Of a stretch of DNA of 10,417 nt, positions 1 to 6,246 are shown in pieces. Position numbers and translations under genes: made by a program. The stretch is from SZUA-146 sp963922815 (GTDB taxonomy: Bacteria; Pseudomonadota; Gammaproteobacteria; Steroidobacterales; SZUA-146): contig CAWUKD010000131.1 in NCBI GenBank assembly GCA_963922815.1, forward strand, positions 1-10,417. The letters are read 5' to 3'. Within the stretch, counting starts at the first letter, position 1. Each line of letters starts with the position of its first letter. Below the pieces are notes generated by a model. It worked only from the letters and a program-made list of their open reading frames with translations, was not told where the DNA came from and did not search any database.

Positions 1-3000
1 TCCGTCTGGTCGGGGTTGGGCGCCAGCACACAGTTATCAACGCTGTCTGCCACTCCGTCTTCATCAATATCAAAAGGTGTACCCAGTTCGACAAAGCCTT
101 CGTCGAAAGGGAACGGCACGCCCGGCGTCAGCATCGGATTGAGGTGCATCAACACGCCGCCGATTGACGTATAAACATCGAATCCGCCCAGCGTGAGGGT
201 GGAGCCATTCAAAATTCTCAAGCCGTCCGCGTCAAGTCCGACGTCGTAGCCGTAAAGATACAGCGCTTCGCGGTCAACGCCGGCGACGCCACAGGTGTCT
301 CCATTACCGTTGTCGACGATATCAATCAGTCGCGCGGTTGCCGGTGCTTCCGAGCTGCCGATGATGAGTTGACCAAAGCCAAAGTTGGGGCTGGTCACCG
401 GTGCTATGCCTTCATTGGAGCCACCTATCTCGATATCCACCAGGCCCGCTCCGGATACAGATACGCGGGCCGCTTCAAGGTTAAACTGCGTTTCGTCGGT
501 GTGATCGAAGCTGAGGCTGTCGGTCACCCGTACCCGGCTATCGGCCACCGCCAGTATTTCGATGTCCTCGTCGGCATTCATAGACAGGGGAAACTCGAGA
601 ATACCGTCGGCACTGAGTGCGACGAGTGCGCGTCCACTGCCGGAGACACTGTCAAGCGGGCTCATGATTATCGTGCCGCCGTCGGAAGGTAAAAAGCTGA
701 TTCTGTCTTCCGCATCCGCAGGGGCGACGAGTGAATCAAGGCCGCGCAGGTCCACCGTGCCGCCGTTACCCGCCACGATCGAATGGATTTGCGTCGAGCC
801 GTTAGAGCTGTTGAACCCGGCGTTTAACGACGTCATACCAGACACATCAACGTACGCGCCCGGGTCAACGGCACCGATCAGCGTAACGGTGGAATTGGGC
901 AGGCCAATAGACGCATAGGACCACTGTGAGGTGCCGGCCAGAATCTGGCTGTCAGGATCGGTCGCTATGAATCTCGCGCCGAGCACACTTTGCAAAGAGG
1001 GCAATGACAAAGTCCCGCCCAGGGTGGGCTCAAACTGCACCCGGCCTCCTGCGTTAACCGATTGCACACCGTCAAGAATCACGTTTCCCGTACCTGTAGC
1101 GGTAATCAGCAGGCGGTCTTCGTCGTCGGCAGGTCCGGTAATGTCGATGAGTCCTGACAGATCTATCGTACCGCCATCGTCAGCCACGATGGTGTGCGTT
1201 TGAGTCGAGCCGTTGGAACTGTCGAATCCGGCGTTCAGTAATGAGACGCCGGATAGGTCGAGCAGGGCGCCGCTGGTTCTCGCCTCAGCGAGGACGGCGT
1301 TGGAGTTGGGTAGTCCAATGGACGACCACGTCCAGCTTGAGGCGTTGCCCAGAATCTGGCTATTCGGCTCGGTTGCAAAAAACTGGGCGTCCAGCGCGCT
1401 TTGTAAAGAGGGCAAAGAAAGCGTGGCGCCTGCGCGAACGTCAAACTGCACGGCACCGCCGGCCGTGACGGTCTCGAGTCCGTCGAGGTTGATGGTGCCT
1501 GAATGGATGACGGACATGACGAGGCGATCTTCGTCGTCAACCGGGCCTGTGATAGCGGTAAGGGCAGACAGGTCAACATGACCGCCGTTGTCAGCAACAA
1601 TGGTGTGGGTCTGGGTCGCACCGTTGGAACTGTTGAACTCCGTGTCGAGCAGGGTCATGCCTGACAGATCAACAAGGGCGCCCGGGTCGACGGCGCTCGC
1701 GAGCGTTACGTTGGAGTTTGGCAGCCCAATGGACGACAGCGTCCAGCCAGACACTGTTGCCAGAATCTGGCTGCCTGCGCCCGCTGCGACAAACTGTGCG
1801 TCCAAAGCGCTCTGCAGTGAGGGCAGTTCAAGTGTGGCCCCGCTGTTCGCTTCGAACCGCACCAGGCCACCTGCCGTGACGCTTTGCAAACCATTCAGAT
1901 TCAATGTGCCGCTGTCGCTGACGGAGAAGGTTAAGCGGTCTTCGTCATCGGCGGGGCCAATCACGCTGATCAGCCCCGATAAATTAACACTACCGCCGTT
2001 TTCGGCGATCACCGAGTGCGTTTGATTTGCCTGATTGGAGCTGTTGAACCCGGCGTCCAGAGACATCATGGCTGAAAAATCAAGCAGGGCGCCAGAGCTA
2101 CTGGCCTGGATCAGGGTGGCGGCCGTGTTGGGTAAACCGATGGACGACAGCGTCCACGCCGAACCATTGGCCAGGATCTGGCTGTCAGGATCAAGCGCAA
2201 AGAACTGGGCGCCGAGCGTATTTTGCAGTGCCGGCAATGACAGCGTGGAACCGGCCTTCGCTTCAAACTGTACGCGACCTCCCGCGGTAACGGTTTGCAG
2301 GCCATCCAGATTCAGGACGCTGGCGTCGCTGACGCTAAACAACAGCCGGTCCTCATCATCTACGGGACCGGTCACAGAAGTAAGTCCCGACAGATTCACC
2401 GTGCCACCGTCTTCGGCCACAACGGAGTGCGTCTGAGTCGCGCCATTGGAGCTGTTGAACGACCCGTCCAGCGTCGTCGCGGCAGACAGTTGCAGCAGCG
2501 CACCGCTACCGATGGCCGACGCGATGATTGTATTGAAATTGGCCGCGCCTGTTGATGTGATCGTGTCGGCCTGAATGGTCATCGTTGCGCTGGAAGCCGC
2601 GGAGAAGCGGGTGTCCGTGGCGCTGTTGGTCGCATTGAGCAGTTCGATATTGGCGCCCGAAGTGCCAAACACGTAAGCCTCGGGTCCTGTAAATGCCGTG
2701 CTACTAACGCTCAACGCGCCCGATCCGCTTACGGTTGCTGCTATGTCCGCGGTAGTTGCGTTGAACACCGTGCCCGCCAGCAGGCTGAACGTGGAGCTGT
2801 CACCGAGGGTCAGCACGTCGACCGAACAGAGCGACACGTCCTGTGTCACCGTGACGCCGGTTCCCGGAACGATCGCGTTTTCGGTAACCGGGCGGGTTTC
2901 AATGCAGGGAACGGCGGCCGCGTCCCAATTGGTGCCGACACCGTAGTTGCCGGAACCGGCTATCCAGTTGACCGTGTCTGCGACGACCGGCGTGCCGGCA

Positions 3001-3062
3001 ATGAGCGCAAGCGTCACGGCAAACAAAAAAATGGTCCGCGTGAGATTGTGTGTTCTATCCAT
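1..3062 (-). CDS. Large secreted repeat protein with 137-residue beta-rung repeats and a thrombospondin type 3 repeat (partial, C-terminus outside window)
   Basis: I read 1020 codons without a stop from ATG at 3062 to the left edge. The start follows a strong Shine-Dalgarno GGGGGAG five bases upstream. Residues 1-28 form a Sec signal peptide (hydrophobic IFLFAVTLALIAG, likely cut after VVA). The mature start, with W-GSGNYG-TNW, resembles the opening of many autotransporter-like or extracellular beta-helix proteins. Residues 202-749 are four 137-residue repeats, each with the signature FNSSN..TQTHS.VA..GG and DDEDR; a fifth degenerates after about residue 800. Rungs such as GGTVNLSGLTSV suggest a stacked beta-solenoid. 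A C-terminal module (about 900-990) has LRILNGSTLTLGGFDVYT. Residues 998-1020 match a thrombospondin type 3 calcium-binding repeat (DIDEDGVADSVDNC...NPDQT). The protein is probably secreted or surface-attached. Its role is unknown: adhesin, matrix protein or S-layer-like protein are guesses. The missing C-terminus would show the sorting signal. Confidence 0.88.
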   Translation of the reverse strand, partial: MDRTHNLTRTIFLFAVTLALIAGTPVVADTVNWIAGSGNYGVGTNWDAAAVPCIETRPVTENAIVPGTGVTVTQDVSLCSVDVLTLGDSSTFSLLAGTVFNATTADIAATVSGSGALSVSSTAFTGPEAYVFGTSGANIELLNATNSATDTRFSAASSATMTIQADTITSTGAANFNTIIASAIGSGALLQLSAATTLDGSFNSSNGATQTHSVVAEDGGTVNLSGLTSVTGPVDDEDRLLFSVSDASVLNLDGLQTVTAGGRVQFEAKAGSTLSLPALQNTLGAQFFALDPDSQILANGSAWTLSSIGLPNTAATLIQASSSGALLDFSAMMSLDAGFNSSNQANQTHSVIAENGGSVNLSGLISVIGPADDEDRLTFSVSDSGTLNLNGLQSVTAGGLVRFEANSGATLELPSLQSALDAQFVAAGAGSQILATVSGWTLSSIGLPNSNVTLASAVDPGALVDLSGMTLLDTEFNSSNGATQTHTIVADNGGHVDLSALTAITGPVDDEDRLVMSVIHSGTINLDGLETVTAGGAVQFDVRAGATLSLPSLQSALDAQFFATEPNSQILGNASSWTWSSIGLPNSNAVLAEARTSGALLDLSGVSLLNAGFDSSNGSTQTHTIVADDGGTIDLSGLIDITGPADDEDRLLITATGTGNVILDGVQSVNAGGRVQFEPTLGGTLSLPSLQSVLGARFIATDPDSQILAGTSQWSYASIGLPNSTVTLIGAVDPGAYVDVSGMTSLNAGFNSSNGSTQIHSIVAGNGGTVDLRGLDSLVAPADAEDRISFLPSDGGTIIMSPLDSVSGSGRALVALSADGILEFPLSMNADEDIEILAVADSRVRVTDSLSFDHTDETQFNLEAARVSVSGAGLVDIEIGGSNEGIAPVTSPNFGFGQLIIGSSEAPATARLIDIVDNGNGDTCGVAGVDREALYLYGYDVGLDADGLRILNGSTLTLGGFDVYTSIGGVLMHLNPMLTPGVPFPFDEGFVELGTPFDIDEDGVADSVDNCVLAPNPDQT
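816..2459 (-). repeat. Four tandem 411-bp coding repeats (plus a partial fifth below 816)
   Basis: The codons for the signature F(N/D)SSN begin at 2459, 2048, 1637, 1226 and 815, exactly 411 bases apart each time. The DNA word gaatctgg (ggatctgg in one copy) on the plus strand gives the same period: 941, 1352, 1763 and 2174. A hand comparison of the first two units gives about two thirds identical residues with no gap. The fifth copy keeps about 45 recognisable residues before diverging. Residues just before 2459 resemble the end of a unit (GALLQLSAATTLDGS against GALLDFSAMMSLDAG), so the array began with a partial copy. Exact length conservation with considerable divergence suggests old duplication under structural constraint, not recent slippage. 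Confidence 0.95.
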
Positions 3063-3067
3063 GATGT

Positions 3068-3096
3068 CTCCCCCAGGTTCAGGGACAATTCCCTGA
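3068..3096 (-). promoter_or_regulatory. Ribosome binding site and leader hairpin of the repeat-protein gene
   Basis: On the minus strand the leader reads TCAGGGA-ATTG-TCCCTGA (3096 to 3079), a 7-bp stem with a 4-base loop. It is followed by GGGGGAG (3074 to 3068), a strong Shine-Dalgarno five bases before ATG at 3062. The stem ends only a few bases from the ribosome binding site. It could affect translation initiation or mRNA stability, but it leaves the Shine-Dalgarno itself exposed. Confidence 0.55.
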
Positions 3097-3245
3097 TGGT
3101 GGCAGACACTAAAACTTTAGTTCGATGACGAGCAGCAGTCTGCCGTTTTATGCGCATACTGTTTTGAAGGACGCTTTAAGAGTGGTGTGCGTTTACACCA
3201 AGACGTCGAGTGCAGGCTGATGCACGAGAGTATGCGTAATGCGAT

Positions 3246-3273
3246 GGTCATCGGCGCGTTAACGCCGATGACC
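3246..3273. repeat. Perfect 11-bp inverted repeat (hairpin)
   Basis: GGTCATCGGCG (3246-3256) pairs perfectly with CGCCGATGACC (3263-3273) around the loop CGTTAA. It lies about 117 bases downstream of the stop codon of the HAAS-type membrane protein and 184 bases upstream of the repeat-protein start. No T-run follows on either strand, so it is not a canonical intrinsic terminator. It may be an mRNA 3'-end stabiliser, a T-less terminator or a protein-binding palindrome (it contains GCGTTAACGC). Confidence 0.6.
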
Positions 3274-3389
3274 GTAGAGTAAACATTAGCACAAGCCGTG
3301 CAGCGTGCACGTATGCAGCAATCGTTACTGTAGCGCTACGCCTTGATGCGGTCTCATTCCAGGTTTAGACCGATTACGGCTGATGCTGC

Positions 3390-4334
3390 TCATGAGTTTT
3401 GTTGCAAACCTGGCGACGGGCCTTCGTTCCACAGCTTCACCGCCTGCCAAAGATCCCAGCCGATAATGCTGGCTATTACGACCAGGGACACTCTAAGACT
3501 TCGCTCGAGTAAATCGAATTCCTGTATCTCGCCACTGAAGGTGATGAGGTCAGGTTGAACGATCAGGTAGAGACACAAGGCAATACCCAACACGCTGAGA
3601 ACGATTTCACCGAGCACAGCAGGGCGCGTCCAGCGTCGGTTCAGCAGGGTGTAGGCGTGCACAACGAACCACAGGCCAAACAGGATATTGACGGGCCAGT
3701 AGAGCGGCGCCCAAACCTCACTGAAGTTAACGACAAAGCGGTCGGCCATTTCCGGAATCCAGTTTTGCAGCTGCAGCACATCGTTCCACCACACCAGGAA
3801 TACGCCTTCGGTAAACAGGTTGGTCATGATGTCGCTGCGATTGAACGACGTGGGGGCTGTCAGGCTTAGCGAACTTGCCTTCCAGTTGTCGTACCAGCCG
3901 ACGCGTTCACCGTAATATTCGAGCGTGGCGAAGATAATCACCGTAAGGGCTAACAACCACAGGCTCAGGCGGACGATGTTGCTGATAAAGCCATAGAGGC
4001 CGGTGGTCCAGCCGCTGGTCACCCAGCCAAGCAGCTGCAGTGACGCCACGATAATAATGCTCACGGTAAAAATCGTCGACAGCGTTTCAATGAAGGCCGG
4101 ATACAGTTCCGGGCCGATCAGATAGCGGGGCTCTTTATAGCTGCTTGCGACATTGATTGGGTGCCCGTGCTTATTCAGTACGGTTTCAATCTGTTCGCGG
4201 TCAGGGTTATCCGTTCCCGAGGCTTCACGCACTTCTTCTTCAAGGGAAGAACGCAGTTCGGTCAGAATGTCGTCCCGCTGGTCGTCCGGTAGATACCGAC
4301 CCACTTCGAACAAATAGCTCTCAATTAACTGCAT
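3390..4334 (-). CDS. HAAS (DUF1700-like) domain membrane protein, PadR partner
   Basis: This 314-residue protein starts with a soluble helical region (residues 1-70; IESYLFEVGRYLPDDQRDDI, then a glutamate-rich helix and the motif KHGHPINVASSYKEPRYLIGP). That region matches the HAAS domain (HTH-associated alpha-helical signalling domain, DUF1700/DUF1129-like). About five membrane segments follow, near residues 80-104, 116-140, 208-230, 240-260 and 281-299. HAAS proteins are typically encoded directly after a PadR repressor and are thought to relay or respond to envelope signals; the mechanism is poorly known. Here the ATG shares one base with the padR stop codon (TAATG), which implies translational coupling. 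The tail after the last helix is short. The family call is confident from context and N-terminus; the function is an inference. Confidence 0.82.
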   Translation of the reverse strand: MQLIESYLFEVGRYLPDDQRDDILTELRSSLEEEVREASGTDNPDREQIETVLNKHGHPINVASSYKEPRYLIGPELYPAFIETLSTIFTVSIIIVASLQLLGWVTSGWTTGLYGFISNIVRLSLWLLALTVIIFATLEYYGERVGWYDNWKASSLSLTAPTSFNRSDIMTNLFTEGVFLVWWNDVLQLQNWIPEMADRFVVNFSEVWAPLYWPVNILFGLWFVVHAYTLLNRRWTRPAVLGEIVLSVLGIALCLYLIVQPDLITFSGEIQEFDLLERSLRVSLVVIASIIGWDLWQAVKLWNEGPSPGLQQNS

Positions 4335-4669
4335 TACGTTTTCTCCTTAATCACGTGGGTCACGCTGTCATTCAGCGCGAGCCATTCTTGTCTTAGCTGT
4401 TGAAACACCTGGCTACCCTCGTCGGACAGGCGGTAGAAGCGCTTTTTGCGTTTGGCCTCTTCACGCCATTCGCTCACCAGCATGCCCTGCTTTTCAAGGC
4501 GGCGAACCAGCGGGTAAAGGGTGCCTTCGTCGATGTTTATATCCATAGATTTCAGAGTCTTACCGAGCGAATACCCGTAGTGCTCCTCGCGTAAAGCTCC
4601 CAGAACGGCAAGAACAATGACGCCTCGTCGAATTTCCTGTCTCAGTTTTTCAAGTGTTTCGTCAGACAT
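4334..4669 (-). CDS. PadR family transcriptional repressor
   Basis: This is a 111-residue protein and small PadR proteins of about 105-115 residues are the norm. The winged-helix signature is clear: an N-terminal helix, then ALREEHYGYSL (about 25-35), the recognition region EGTLYPLVRRLEKQGML (about 48-64) and the wing with RKKRFYRLSDEG (about 73-84). PadR proteins act as dimers and usually repress their own promoter. I chose ATG at 4669. A TTG start at 4696 is in frame and adds nine residues, but it lies in the operator and upstream of the predicted transcription start. There is no clear Shine-Dalgarno before 4669 and the predicted leader is only about 24 bases. The gene overlaps the downstream HAAS gene by one base and probably forms a two-gene transcription unit with it. 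Confidence 0.9.
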   Translation of the reverse strand: MSDETLEKLRQEIRRGVIVLAVLGALREEHYGYSLGKTLKSMDINIDEGTLYPLVRRLEKQGMLVSEWREEAKRKKRFYRLSDEGSQVFQQLRQEWLALNDSVTHVIKEKT

Positions 4670-4685
4670 GCGATATGTGCCATAA

Positions 4686-4728
4686 ATAGTATGCAATACA
4701 TACTATGCGCCACATAGGTAAAAGTCAA
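4686..4728 (-). promoter_or_regulatory. Sigma-70 promoter of padR with overlapping inverted-repeat operator
   Basis: Read on the minus strand, -35 TTGACT (4728-4723), a 17-base spacer and -10 TAGTAT (4705-4700) make a good sigma-70 promoter. A perfect inverted repeat ATAGTATG-N5-CATACTAT (4686-4706) covers the -10 box and the expected start point near 4693. AT-rich palindromes ending in ATG...CAT over the -10 region are the usual kind of PadR operator. This is the expected design for autorepression. The operator assignment is inferred from position and family. Confidence 0.75.
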
Positions 4729-4743
4729 GCCTTTGCGGGCCCC

Positions 4744-4780
4744 GCGAAACGCGAAACGCGAAACGCGGAACGTAGTTCCG
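4744..4780. repeat. Short tandem repeat GCGAAAC (x3 plus variant) ending in a small hairpin
   Basis: GCGAAAC occurs three times in a row from 4744 to 4764, followed by a variant GCGGAAC (4765-4771). The last unit is the left arm of a hairpin CGGAAC-GTA-GTTCCG (4766-4780). The stretch lies between the beta-lactamase stop codon at 4817 and the padR promoter. It may serve as a weak transcription end for the beta-lactamase gene, but no T-run is present. Confidence 0.6.
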
Positions 4781-4816
4781 GGGTGAAGAAGGGGCCGAAA
4801 GGCAGGCGCCGTGCGA

Positions 4817-5782
4817 CTACAGCAGCGTGTTCGAGATCAGGCGCGCAATGCGTGCATGCACGACGTTGGCTTCCGGCGTCATCGGATTGGGGGCATTGGT
4901 AAAGCTGACGATGAGCAGCGGGCCATTGGCGGGAATGCTGTCAGCCGGGGCAATGGCAAACGCCAGATTGTTGTTGGCGTTGTTGCTGCTTGTACCCGTA
5001 CGATCGCCTACGGTCCACTTCTCCGGCAGGCCGGCGCGCAGGCGCGAGTTGCCGGTCACGTTGGCCATCATCCACTCTTTAAGCTGCGCGGTAGAGGCCA
5101 TCGATAATACGCTGCCGAACAGCACGGTCTGCATGAGCGCCAGCATGGCGTGCGGCGTGCTGGTATCCCGTACGTCGTCAGGGGCATTCTCGTTGAGCTC
5201 GGGTTCGTAACGGTCGAGGCGGGTAACGTTGTCGCCAAACGCTCGCACAGCCTGCGTCAGTCCTTGCGGTCCGCCCATCGTATCAAGCAACAGGTTGGCG
5301 GCCGTGTTATCGCTGATGCTGAGCGTGGCGTGGCACAGTTCTCCCACCGATAGCGTGGCCGTGCCGCTGTCGCTCGCTTCGACCAGGGGCTTGGTGATCG
5401 GTGACCATGAGATCAGGTCGTCCGCCGTCCAGCTGATCGGGCGGTTAAGCTGTTCGGTTCCGTTCTCCACATTCTGCAAGACCACGGCACCCAGCAGCCA
5501 CTTGAACGTGGAGCACATGGCAAAACGCTCGTGCTCCCGATGCATCAGTACCGAGCCATCGGCCAGATTAATGGCCGCTACACCGATGCGACCGTCGGTG
5601 CTTTCTTCGATAATTTCCAGTGCGCGCTGCGCCCGGGGAAATGTCGCATCGGATCGGGTGTGAGCACGGGCAGAAGAGCCGGCAGGCCACTGTGTGGCTG
5701 AACAGGCGCCCAACAGGGTCAGCGCTGATCCTGAGAGCACGAAACGACGGCGCGACAGATCGATGCGAGAGACTGGAGGCAT
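4817..5782 (-). CDS. Class A beta-lactamase, Tat-exported lipoprotein type
   Basis: This is a serine beta-lactamase of 321 residues that hydrolyses beta-lactams in the periplasm. All class A motifs are visible: S91-T-F-K94 (Ambler S70xxK), S157-D-N (SDN), the omega loop RYEPELNE with E193 (E166) and N197 (N170), and R261-T-G (K234TG replaced by RTG, as in CARB-type enzymes). T237 follows. The N-terminus has a twin-arginine motif (SRRRF, 10-14), a hydrophobic stretch and a lipobox LGAC with C27, so it is probably a Tat-dependent, lipid-anchored enzyme. I chose ATG at 5782, with AAGGA ten bases upstream. ATG at 5824 is in frame, adds 14 residues and has no good ribosome binding site. The Cys pair typical of KPC/NMC-type carbapenemases (69-238) is not complete: C90 is present, but position 238 is Ser. 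The enzyme is probably chromosomal, as no mobile element or LysR regulator is adjacent. The spectrum cannot be read from the sequence. Confidence 0.93.
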   Translation of the reverse strand: MPPVSRIDLSRRRFVLSGSALTLLGACSATQWPAGSSARAHTRSDATFPRAQRALEIIEESTDGRIGVAAINLADGSVLMHREHERFAMCSTFKWLLGAVVLQNVENGTEQLNRPISWTADDLISWSPITKPLVEASDSGTATLSVGELCHATLSISDNTAANLLLDTMGGPQGLTQAVRAFGDNVTRLDRYEPELNENAPDDVRDTSTPHAMLALMQTVLFGSVLSMASTAQLKEWMMANVTGNSRLRAGLPEKWTVGDRTGTSSNNANNNLAFAIAPADSIPANGPLLIVSFTNAPNPMTPEANVVHARIARLISNTLL

Positions 5783-5815
5783 TGCTGTTGAATCCTTTGT
5801 GCGAATTGAGTGGGT

Positions 5816-5843
5816 ATTGTGCATTGAGAATCTGTCATTCCAA
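5816..5843 (-). promoter_or_regulatory. Candidate promoter of the beta-lactamase gene
   Basis: On the minus strand, TTGGAA (5843-5838), a 16-base spacer and CACAAT (5821-5816) form a modest sigma-70 match. It would start transcription downstream of the ATG at 5824, which supports ATG at 5782 as the real start. A perfect TTGACA lies further upstream (5876-5871) but has no acceptable -10 box. Confidence 0.3.
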
Positions 5844-6050
5844 AGGCGAATGGTGTGTCATGCGGGCGCGTGTCAATGGGCGCCGCCTGCAAAGCGCTTA
5901 AAACCTGGCGGCCGCTCGCAACGTTTGTTTGACGCGGCCGTAAAAAACGATGGCAACGAATCAGTCAGTGAATCTGCCGCCAAAAGACCTGTGGGTCGTC
6001 GAAATCTGAAGGTTTTGCCTTCACTACCTGTCGTAGAGCCTTGTTTTATC

Positions 6051-6078
6051 GGAACCCGAATCGGTCGCGTGGTCCAGA
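6051..6078 (+). promoter_or_regulatory. Possible ECF (sigma-E-like) promoter upstream of the fasciclin gene
   Basis: GGAACC (6051-6056), a 16-base spacer and TCCAGA (6073-6078) resemble the GGAAC...TCTGA pattern of extracytoplasmic-function sigma factors. I see no good sigma-70 promoter for the fasciclin gene nearby. The match is short, and the site would give a leader of about 160 bases, so this is a weak suggestion. Confidence 0.2.
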
Positions 6079-6179
6079 CATCGAGTTCAGGTGTTCGAAA
6101 CGCCCCGGAACGTGCTCCAGATAGCTTGCTGCAACGGTCTCCAGGATTTCTGCGTGTTCACCTGGACTTCACTGCGATG

Positions 6180-6193
6180 TCACGGGTCCGTGA
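6180..6193. promoter_or_regulatory. Inverted repeat TCACGGGTCCGTGA (possible operator)
   Basis: Two perfect 6-bp arms (TCACGG and CCGTGA) flank a 2-base centre, 53 bases before the fasciclin start codon. Its size and symmetry fit a dimeric regulator site or a small mRNA hairpin. No regulator can be named. Confidence 0.4.
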
Positions 6194-6246
6194 GTTATGA
6201 CCGGATAGTCTGCGTTCAAGCTAAAACAAAACTTGGGGAGAACAAA

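Larger units (their letters stand above)
3063..3389. other. Intergenic region upstream of the repeat-protein gene
   Basis: These 327 bases hold no gene that I can support. They contain the 5' leader of the repeat-protein gene, with a hairpin just before its ribosome binding site, and a strong 11-bp hairpin at 3246-3273. The 3' end of the upstream membrane-protein gene is at 3390. I found no convincing sigma-70 promoter for the minus strand. The best minus-strand match is TTGGTG followed, after 17 bases, by TAAAGC, which is weak. Confidence 0.6.
5783..6246. other. Divergent intergenic region between beta-lactamase and fasciclin genes
   Basis: These 464 bases separate two divergently transcribed genes. 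I see no supportable gene. Forward reading frames here have no ribosome binding site and an ordinary random composition. The region holds candidate promoters for both sides, GGCCG-rich words around 5909-5940, and an inverted repeat at 6180-6193. Confidence 0.6.

Noticed and set aside
369..692. Forward reading frame of 107 codons
   Set aside because: Antisense to the C-terminal part of the repeat protein, with no ribosome binding site and no recognisable domain. The minus-strand frame has the domain content.
562..2436. A series of long forward reading frames (562-918, 931-1203, 1213-1581, 1588-2025, 2035-2436), almost end to end
   Set aside because: They lie antisense to the repeat protein and recur with its 411-bp period. 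The translations are near-copies of one another only because the opposite strand is repeated. They have no ribosome binding sites and low-complexity composition rich in Ser, Pro and Arg.
3343..3869. Forward frames opposite the HAAS membrane protein
   Set aside because: The opposite frame has clear membrane segments and a HAAS domain. The forward frames have no motif or translation signal.
4670..4696. N-terminal extension of PadR from TTG at 4696
   Set aside because: It starts inside the inferred operator and before the expected transcription start. The family alignment begins near the ATG at 4669.
5871..5876. Perfect TTGACA on the minus strand upstream of the beta-lactamase
   Set aside because: No acceptable -10 box at 16-18 bases; the nearest word is CCATTC.
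5694..6200. Forward frame of 168 codons in the divergent spacer, partly over the beta-lactamase start
   Set aside because: No domain, no ribosome binding site, and composition unlike a coding region. The region is better explained as promoter DNA.
6091..6246. N-terminal extension of the fasciclin gene from a GTG at 6091
   Set aside because: The 52 extra residues carry no signal features, while ATG 6247 has an ideal ribosome binding site and is followed by the signal peptide.
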